Both the position numbers and the translations under genes were made by a program. A stretch of 37,025 nucleotides of DNA, from contig JADZAF010000314.1 in assembly GCA_020852755.1 (NCBI GenBank), forward strand, positions 1-37,025. Direction: 5' to 3'. Source of the stretch: Bryobacterales bacterium (GTDB taxonomy: Bacteria > Acidobacteriota > Terriglobia > Bryobacterales > Bryobacteraceae). This document shows, in pieces, positions 32,438 to 37,025 of the stretch; the stretch's first letter is position 1; each line of letters starts with the position of its first letter. A model generated the notes under the pieces. The model did not search any database and was not told where the DNA came from. It saw only the letters and a program-made list of their open reading frames with translations.

Positions 32438-34723
32438 TTGAAGCCCGCCTGCCTCGCCGCGAGTCTTCTTCTGATGCTCACGGGCCCAGGGGCGCCCGCC
32501 CAGGAAGAAGTGCTGCCGCACGGCAGCGCTCCCGCCCCTCTCGCCGCCGCCCACTTCCCGGACCGGCTGCACGAGTATGTGTGGCGGAACTGGAACGCGG
32601 TCGAGCCGTCGAAACTCGCCAGGATCGTGGGCGCCGCCGAAAAGGACATCAACAGCCTGGCGCAATCGATGGGGCTGCCCCCGGCCGGAGCGATTCCGCC
32701 GGAATTGAGGACCCGCGGCTACATCACCCTGATCCGGCGCAACTGGCACCTGCTTCCCTACGAACAGCTCCTGGAACTGCTGGAGATGACGCCCGAGCGC
32801 CTGGCCTTCGCGCTGCGCGAGGACGACTTCCTGTGGGTGAAACTGGGCCGCCTCAAACCCAAGTGCGAGCCGCTGCGCTACCGGCCGCCCGATGAAGCGG
32901 CGCGCCGCCGCGCGGCGGAGATCCGGAGAGTGGTCCGGAGGGACTTCGGCGCGGAGATCCGGCGGCCCGGCGAGCCGCGCCTGGCCTTCGTGGAGAAGCT
33001 CAGCCGGCCCGACAGCACGCCCGCGGCGCGCCGAGAGCCGCGCCGCGGCCCGCTGCGGCTGGTGTATTCGTATCTGGCCGTCTACGGCGATCCGTTGTCG
33101 AACCCGAAACTGGACCCCTACCCTGACGGCTTCCTGCAGCGCCTCTCGGCGGTCGGGGTGAACGGTGTCTGGCTGCACGCCGTGTTGCGCGACCTGGCCC
33201 CCGGCGGAAGCGATTTTCCGGAATTCGGCGTCGATTCGCCGCGGCGTTTGGCCAACCTGCGCGCGCTGGCGCAGCGCGCGGCGCGCCACGGTGTCGGCGT
33301 GTATCTGTACTTGAACGAGCCCCGGGCCATGCCCGAGTCGTTCTTCCGGACGCGCCCGGAACTGGCCGGCGTGCGCCAGGAGCAGTACCGCGCGATGTGC
33401 ACTTCGCAGCCGGCGGTCCGGAAGTGGATGGCGGATTCGCTCACCCACATTTTCGCGACCGTGCCGGAGCTGGCCGGTGTCTATCTCATCACGGCTTCCG
33501 AAAACCTGACCAATTGCGCGTCATTGCAGGGCTGGAAGCAGTGCCCGCGATGCAGCCGCCGCAGCGACTCCGAGATCATCGCCGAAGTCGTTTCCTCGAT
33601 CGAAGCCGGGGTTCATCGCGGCAAGCCGGATGCGGATGTGATCGTATCGGACTGGGGCTGGAAGGGGCACGGCGATGCGCGCGACATCATCACGCGCCTG
33701 CCGGGCGCCGTGTGGCTGATGTCGGTCAGCGAATGGTCCAAGCTTATCCGAAGGGGCGGCGTCGAGACCAGGGTAGGCGAATACTCGATCTCCGCGGTGG
33801 GGCCGGGTCCGCGCGCCACCGCCCATTGGGAAACCGCCGCCAGGGCCGGGCTGAGGATTGCGGCCGAGATCCAGTTCAACAACACCTGCGAGATCGCCAG
33901 CGTTCCCTACCTTCCCGTCATGGACCTGGTGGCCGAACACGTTCACAACCTGGCCCCGTTCAAGCTGGACGGTTGGCTCGTCGGATGGACCATGGGCGGG
34001 CACCCGTCCCCGAACTTCGACCTGGCCCGCCGGCTGAGCCAGGCTCCCGGCGCGTCGGTGGAAGCAGTGCTGGATGCCGTGGCGCACGACCGGTTCGGCC
34101 CGGCCGGCGCTGCGCACGCCCGCAAGGCCTGGCGCCTCATGAGCGACGGCTTCCGCCAGTATCCGTTCCATGTGAGCGTGGTCTACACCTCGCCGGTGCA
34201 GATGGGCCCGGCCAATCCGCTCTACCCGGCCAAAACCGGCTACAAGGCCACCATGTGGGGCATTCCCTACGACGACGTGAACGGCTGGCGCGGCCCTTAC
34301 CCGCCGGAGGTTCTGGCGGCGCAGTTCGAGAAGATGGCTGCCGCCTGGCGAACCGGAATTCCGGAACTCGCTGCAGCCGTGGAAAAAGCCCCCCGCACGC
34401 GGCGGGAAGAGGTTCGCGCCGACCTGCGCTATGCCCGGGCGGCGGCCATCCAGTTCCAGTCGGTCGCCAACCAGACCCGGTTCGTGCTGATCCGGGATGC
34501 TCTCGCCGCCGGCGAACTCCCTTTGGAGCAGCAGCAGCGCCTGCGGGCTGAAGCAAGGCGGCTGCTGGAATCCGAGATTGCCCTGGCGCGCCAGTTGTAC
34601 ACCCTCACCAAGGAAGACTCCCGCATCGGGTTCGAACCTTCCTGCCACTACTTCTATCTGCCGCTGGACCTGGTCGAAAAGGTGGTCAACTGCCGCTGGT
34701 TGTTGTCGCGGCTTGCCGGTTGA
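32438..34723 (+). CDS. Secreted glycoside-hydrolase-like TIM-barrel protein of unknown specificity
   Basis: The product has 761 residues from TTG 32438, abutting the kinase stop, with a signal peptide (MKPACLAASLLLMLTGPGAPAQ). The N-terminal 200 residues are helical (WNAVEPSKLARIVGAAEKDINSLAQSMGLP). A barrel-like centre follows: RLVYSYLAVYGDPL, LSAVGVNGVWLHAVLRDL, HGVGVYLYLNEPRAMPESFF, ELAGVYLITASENLTNC, VIVSDWGW, LRIAAEIQFNNTCEIA, LDGWLVGWTMGG. E355 in ITASENL and D406 in VSDWGW, or E484 in AEIQFNN, are possible acid/base residues. A CPRC pair (369-372), with nearby NC and QC, could hold a metal or disulfides. The C-terminus is helical. It resembles GH20/GH123-type barrels only in layout; I cannot name the family. 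A nested hairpin follows the stop. Confidence 0.72.
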   Translation: MKPACLAASLLLMLTGPGAPAQEEVLPHGSAPAPLAAAHFPDRLHEYVWRNWNAVEPSKLARIVGAAEKDINSLAQSMGLPPAGAIPPELRTRGYITLIRRNWHLLPYEQLLELLEMTPERLAFALREDDFLWVKLGRLKPKCEPLRYRPPDEAARRRAAEIRRVVRRDFGAEIRRPGEPRLAFVEKLSRPDSTPAARREPRRGPLRLVYSYLAVYGDPLSNPKLDPYPDGFLQRLSAVGVNGVWLHAVLRDLAPGGSDFPEFGVDSPRRLANLRALAQRAARHGVGVYLYLNEPRAMPESFFRTRPELAGVRQEQYRAMCTSQPAVRKWMADSLTHIFATVPELAGVYLITASENLTNCASLQGWKQCPRCSRRSDSEIIAEVVSSIEAGVHRGKPDADVIVSDWGWKGHGDARDIITRLPGAVWLMSVSEWSKLIRRGGVETRVGEYSISAVGPGPRATAHWETAARAGLRIAAEIQFNNTCEIASVPYLPVMDLVAEHVHNLAPFKLDGWLVGWTMGGHPSPNFDLARRLSQAPGASVEAVLDAVAHDRFGPAGAAHARKAWRLMSDGFRQYPFHVSVVYTSPVQMGPANPLYPAKTGYKATMWGIPYDDVNGWRGPYPPEVLAAQFEKMAAAWRTGIPELAAAVEKAPRTRREEVRADLRYARAAAIQFQSVANQTRFVLIRDALAAGELPLEQQQRLRAEARRLLESEIALARQLYTLTKEDSRIGFEPSCHYFYLPLDLVEKVVNCRWLLSRLAG

Positions 34724-34724
34724 A

Positions 34725-34781
34725 GCCCGGGAGTGCAGGCGGCGGCTGATTCACAGCCGGCACCACCGTGAGAACCCGGGC
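34725..34781. terminator. Nested hairpin after the glycosidase-like gene
   Basis: CGGCTG (34743-34748) pairs with CAGCCG (34754-34759) around ATTCA. Outside it GCCCGGG (34725-34731) pairs with CCCGGGC (34775-34781). Starting just after the stop codon, it probably ends the valS-to-glycosidase run; there is no T-tract. Confidence 0.45.
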
Positions 34782-34800
34782 CTGAACCGCCCGTAGCGAC

Positions 34801-34825
34801 ACCGCTCCCTGCGGTCGCGGCTCGG
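34801..34825 (+). repeat. REP-like repeat copy 1
   Basis: Twenty-two of 25 bases match the head of the repeats at 36869 and 36983 (ACCGCTCCC-N3-GGTCGCGGCTCGG). The rest of 34726-35011 holds no gene. Confidence 0.6.
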
Positions 34826-34994
34826 TATGCAGCGGGTTCCCATTTTCGAGCGGCGCCCGGAGCGAGCGGGTTTCCAGCCTTCCGGTCGAGCACATTGCGG
34901 CGCATCAGCGGATTGCCACGCCCGGATTCTCCCATCCGGCCGGCCCCGGTCCTGCCCGGTCTCGCCGGTGATTTCGCAATGGCTCCCGGCAGTG

Positions 34995-35000
34995 TATTAT
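34995..35000 (+). promoter_or_regulatory. -10-like box (TG-TATTAT) of the lactonase gene
   Basis: TATTAT ends 11 bases before ATG 35012, preceded directly by TG. The bases between (GGCTGAACAAT) hold no ribosome site, as in the other near-leaderless genes. Confidence 0.4.
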
Positions 35001-35011
35001 GGCTGAACAAT

Positions 35012-35911
35012 ATGCGTATTTCCAGATCTGTAATTCCTTGTCTTTGCCTGCTGCTGGTGTTCACGTTGGAGGCAGGGGCCCAGGTTCAATTGCTCGCCTC
35101 CGGCTTCCGGTTTCCCGAAGGGCCGGCGGTGGACCGGGAAGGCAACGTGTACCTGGTGAACATACAGGACGGCATCATCAACAAGGTGACCCCCGGCGGG
35201 CAGGTGTCCGTCTTTGCGGACACGGGCGGGACCAACCAGTCTCTGCTGTTCGACGCGCAGGGCGCCCTGTACGTGTGCCACAACGAACCGGGCCGCACGG
35301 GGATTTTGAAGGTGGACCCGGCGGGCGGGATCTCCGTGGTAACCACCTCGAGCGACGCGCGACCGATCCATCGCACCAACGACATGGCTTGGGGCAAGGA
35401 CGGCCGTCTCTACTTCACGAGCCCGGGCAGCGACATCATCCACCCCAACGGTGAGATCCACTACATCGACAGGGACGGCGCCACCCATCGTTTCGCCAGC
35501 GGCCTGGTTTTCGCCAACGGGATTACCTTTGACCGGGAGAAGAATTACCTGTACGTCGGCGAGGAGCGCGCCGGGCGGGAACTGGGCTGGTTGTGGCGCT
35601 ACAAAGTGAATCCGGACGGCAGCGCGGATAAGGCCGGGAAGGAACTCTTCTACCAGTTCAGCGGTAAACGCTACGGCTTCGACGGGATGAAGTTCGACGC
35701 GAACGGCAACCTCTGGGTCGCGATGTTCTCCGAATCGGAACTGTGGTGCCTGTCCCCCGAAGGCAAGAAGGTCGACTCGATCAAGATCCCGGGGAGAAAT
35801 CCCACCAACCTGATTTTCGGCGGCCCTGACCGGCAGACCGCCTACGTCACCGTGAACGACAAGCCCGGCAAACTGTTCAGCGTCCGGATGCCCGCCCCCG
35901 GAATGCCGTAG
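35012..35911 (+). CDS. Secreted SMP-30/gluconolactonase-like protein
   Basis: The product has 299 residues from ATG 35012, where the signal peptide begins (MRISRSVIPCLCLLLVFTLEAGAQ). It is a six-bladed propeller of the SMP-30/gluconolactonase/LRE family. Likely calcium ligands are E36 (FPEGPA), N123 (HRTNDMAWG), N169 (VFANGITFD) and D224 (YGFDGMKFD), the normal set for this family. Members open sugar lactones, which fits the sugar oxidoreductase and dehydratase genes elsewhere in the window, but export places it in the periplasm. The frame extends upstream to 34895, but that part crosses a gene-free region and lacks a signal. The ThuA-like gene follows after 26 bases and is probably co-transcribed. 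Confidence 0.9.
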   Translation: MRISRSVIPCLCLLLVFTLEAGAQVQLLASGFRFPEGPAVDREGNVYLVNIQDGIINKVTPGGQVSVFADTGGTNQSLLFDAQGALYVCHNEPGRTGILKVDPAGGISVVTTSSDARPIHRTNDMAWGKDGRLYFTSPGSDIIHPNGEIHYIDRDGATHRFASGLVFANGITFDREKNYLYVGEERAGRELGWLWRYKVNPDGSADKAGKELFYQFSGKRYGFDGMKFDANGNLWVAMFSESELWCLSPEGKKVDSIKIPGRNPTNLIFGGPDRQTAYVTVNDKPGKLFSVRMPAPGMP

Positions 35912-35937
35912 GGATTAACGAAAGGACTAAAAGATCC

Positions 35938-36816
35938 ATGCATAGCGAGAAGAAACTGTCACGCCGTTCCGCGCTTCGCGCCGGAGCGGGAATCGCTTTG
36001 GGAACGGCCGGCAGCGCCCGGACCGTCAGCGCCATCGACGAAATCCGGAAGACGAAGGCCACCGCCTTCGCGCTGATTGGGGACGAGTCGCATAACTCGG
36101 ATTACATACGGTCCGGCCTGACCAGCACGCTCGTTCAGGACGCGGGACTCTCCATCGACTTCACCGACGAAGAGAAGCTGCTCAGCTACGAGAACCTGAA
36201 GCACTACAGGATTCTGATCATTTTCCGCGACGGGCTGCGATTCCCCAACGGCTACACCTATGCGATGTACTGGCGTCCCAAGCCCTCGGAGATCGTCAGC
36301 GTGCCGCCGCTTCAGAAGAAGATCGGCGGCCGGGGCGTGGGATGGATGACCGACGAGCAGGGCCGCGCCGTCAAGCGCTGGGTACAGGAGGGCGGCTCTC
36401 TGTGGGCCTGGCACAACAACAGCCAGCTCTCTCTGATGAACAAGGACTATCGCGATGTCGAGGGCGCTGTCTACACCGGGCATCCGCCCATACGGCCCTT
36501 CAAGGTCAAGATCGTCAACCGCGACCACCCCATCACCCGGGGCGTCGAAGACTTCGTGGTCACCGACGAGCAGCACTACGTCACTTACGAGAAAGACCCC
36601 AAGTACGTGCTGGCCCGCAGTGTGAACGAGGACGGCCTGGAGTTCACCGACAGCGCCGGCCGGCGCAGCAACACGTGCGAGTCCGTGTGGGCCTACGACT
36701 ACGGCAAGGGACGGGTCTGCTTCATGGCTCCGGGCCACGCCATCACGGTGTTGTGGAATCCCGAGTTCGAGAAGATGCAGAAAAACGCCGTCAAGTGGCT
36801 TCTGCGGCAGGCATAG
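35938..36816 (+). CDS. Tat-exported ThuA-like (trehalose utilization/GATase1-fold) protein
   Basis: The product has 292 residues. The N-terminus MHSEKKLSRRSALRAGAGIAL is a clear twin-arginine signal (R9, R10), so the folded protein is exported. The body resembles ThuA domains with a class-I amidotransferase-like fold: FALIGDESHNSDYIRSGL, HYRILIIFRDG, RAVKRWVQEGGSLWAWHN, DHPITRGVEDFVVTDEQHYVTY and GKGRVCFMAPGHAITVLWNPEF. ThuA proteins are linked to trehalose or related sugar metabolism, and homologues are common beside DUF1080 and Gfo/Idh/MocA genes. AAAGGA lies upstream. The REP-like repeats begin 52 bases after its stop. Confidence 0.88.
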   Translation: MHSEKKLSRRSALRAGAGIALGTAGSARTVSAIDEIRKTKATAFALIGDESHNSDYIRSGLTSTLVQDAGLSIDFTDEEKLLSYENLKHYRILIIFRDGLRFPNGYTYAMYWRPKPSEIVSVPPLQKKIGGRGVGWMTDEQGRAVKRWVQEGGSLWAWHNNSQLSLMNKDYRDVEGAVYTGHPPIRPFKVKIVNRDHPITRGVEDFVVTDEQHYVTYEKDPKYVLARSVNEDGLEFTDSAGRRSNTCESVWAYDYGKGRVCFMAPGHAITVLWNPEFEKMQKNAVKWLLRQA

Positions 36817-36868
36817 CGGAACCCCCCGCGGCGCCCGGCCCGGCAGTACCGGACTGGAGGAATGAGAG

Positions 36869-36911
36869 ACCGCTCCCGTTGGTCGCGGCTCGGAAACCGG
36901 GCACACCGTGC
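36869..36911 (+). repeat. REP-like 43-bp repeat copy 2
   Basis: Forty-two of 43 bases match copy 3 at 36983-37025. The end of the unit folds with downstream sequence: CGGCTCGGAA (36886-36895) pairs perfectly with TTCCGAGCCG (36913-36922), and GCAC-ACC-GTGC (36901-36911) forms a second stem inside. The region 36817-37025 has no gene. Confidence 0.8.
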
Positions 36912-36982
36912 ATTCCGAGCCGTGGCCGGAGGGGTTATCGCTACTCGAGCGGCAGGGCCTCCCGGCGGAGCTCCCGGCAGAA

Positions 36983-37025
36983 ACCGCTCCCGTTGGTCGC
37001 GGCTCGGAAACCGGGCATACCGTGC
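36983..37025 (+). repeat. REP-like 43-bp repeat copy 3, at window edge
   Basis: A direct repeat of 36869-36911 with one mismatch, spaced 114 bases start to start. Its palindromic partner would lie beyond the window end. Confidence 0.8.

Noticed and set aside
36869..37025. Repeats considered as the beginning of a CRISPR array
   Set aside because: Only two adjacent units with a 71-base gap are seen, the unit is longer than usual and strongly palindromic, a related copy lies 2 kb away, and no cas gene is present.

Overview
The window is GC-rich, gene-dense bacterial chromosome. Its gene content points to an acidobacterium of the Bryobacterales/Solibacter type. The main markers are a stand-alone TIGR03437-type protein (a domain family expanded in Solibacter), an Oar-like TonB-dependent receptor with a carboxypeptidase-regulatory N-terminus, a DUF1080 protein, a ThuA-like Tat protein, a PF20091-type alpha/beta hydrolase and a C-terminally extended M14 peptidase. 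This assignment comes from recognising protein families, not from a 16S gene. I see no rRNA, intact tRNA, insertion sequence, prophage or CRISPR array. The left end cuts a gene, and the right end cuts a repeat cluster.

Layout. 1-3915 (minus): an enolase-superfamily acid-sugar dehydratase-like gene translationally coupled to a secreted M14 peptidase. 4218-4589: a small RRM RNA-binding protein. 4766-9343: a tightly overlapping operon of a miniature Omp85 barrel protein, a Tat-exported DUF4390-like protein, an NtrY-like histidine kinase and an NtrX-like sigma-54 activator, with a sigma-54-like -24/-12 element and two dyads in front of it. 9362-11307: a DUF1080 protein and a Gfo/Idh/MocA oxidoreductase. 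11316-13361 (minus): a large secreted alpha/beta hydrolase. 13552-15096: a DoxX-like membrane domain fused to an oxidoreductase-like barrel. 15103-15968 (minus): a UlaG-like metallohydrolase and a 19-residue hydrophobic peptide. 16106-18236: a single-domain response regulator, the TIGR03437 protein and a TrbI/VirB10-like glycine-zipper protein.

18274-20033 (minus): a DUF1858-DUF2249 protein and a DUF438-hemerythrin-PAS protein, with a CRP/FNR-type palindrome upstream. 20140-20940: an HpaI-type aldolase, separated by a 19-bp perfect hairpin from the convergent TonB-dependent receptor gene (21085-24447, minus). 24656-26362: a STAS protein and a CoA-disulfide-reductase-like flavoprotein. 26420-34723: a co-directional run of valS, nadC, birA, a tandem DUF507 protein, a ribokinase-like gene and a large secreted glycosidase-like protein. 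35012-36816: an SMP-30-like lactonase and a ThuA-like protein, then REP-like repeats to the window edge.

Much of the accessory content fits a polymer- and sugar-degrading heterotroph: outer-membrane uptake, secreted hydrolases, sugar oxidoreductase, lactonase, dehydratase, aldolase and kinase. The regulatory DNA is also informative. Several start codons lie only 10-12 bases after a -10-like or extended -10 hexamer with no Shine-Dalgarno sequence, which suggests near-leaderless transcription. The best candidates for something new are the Omp85/DUF4390/NtrYX operon with its putative self-regulating promoter and the DoxX-barrel fusion.
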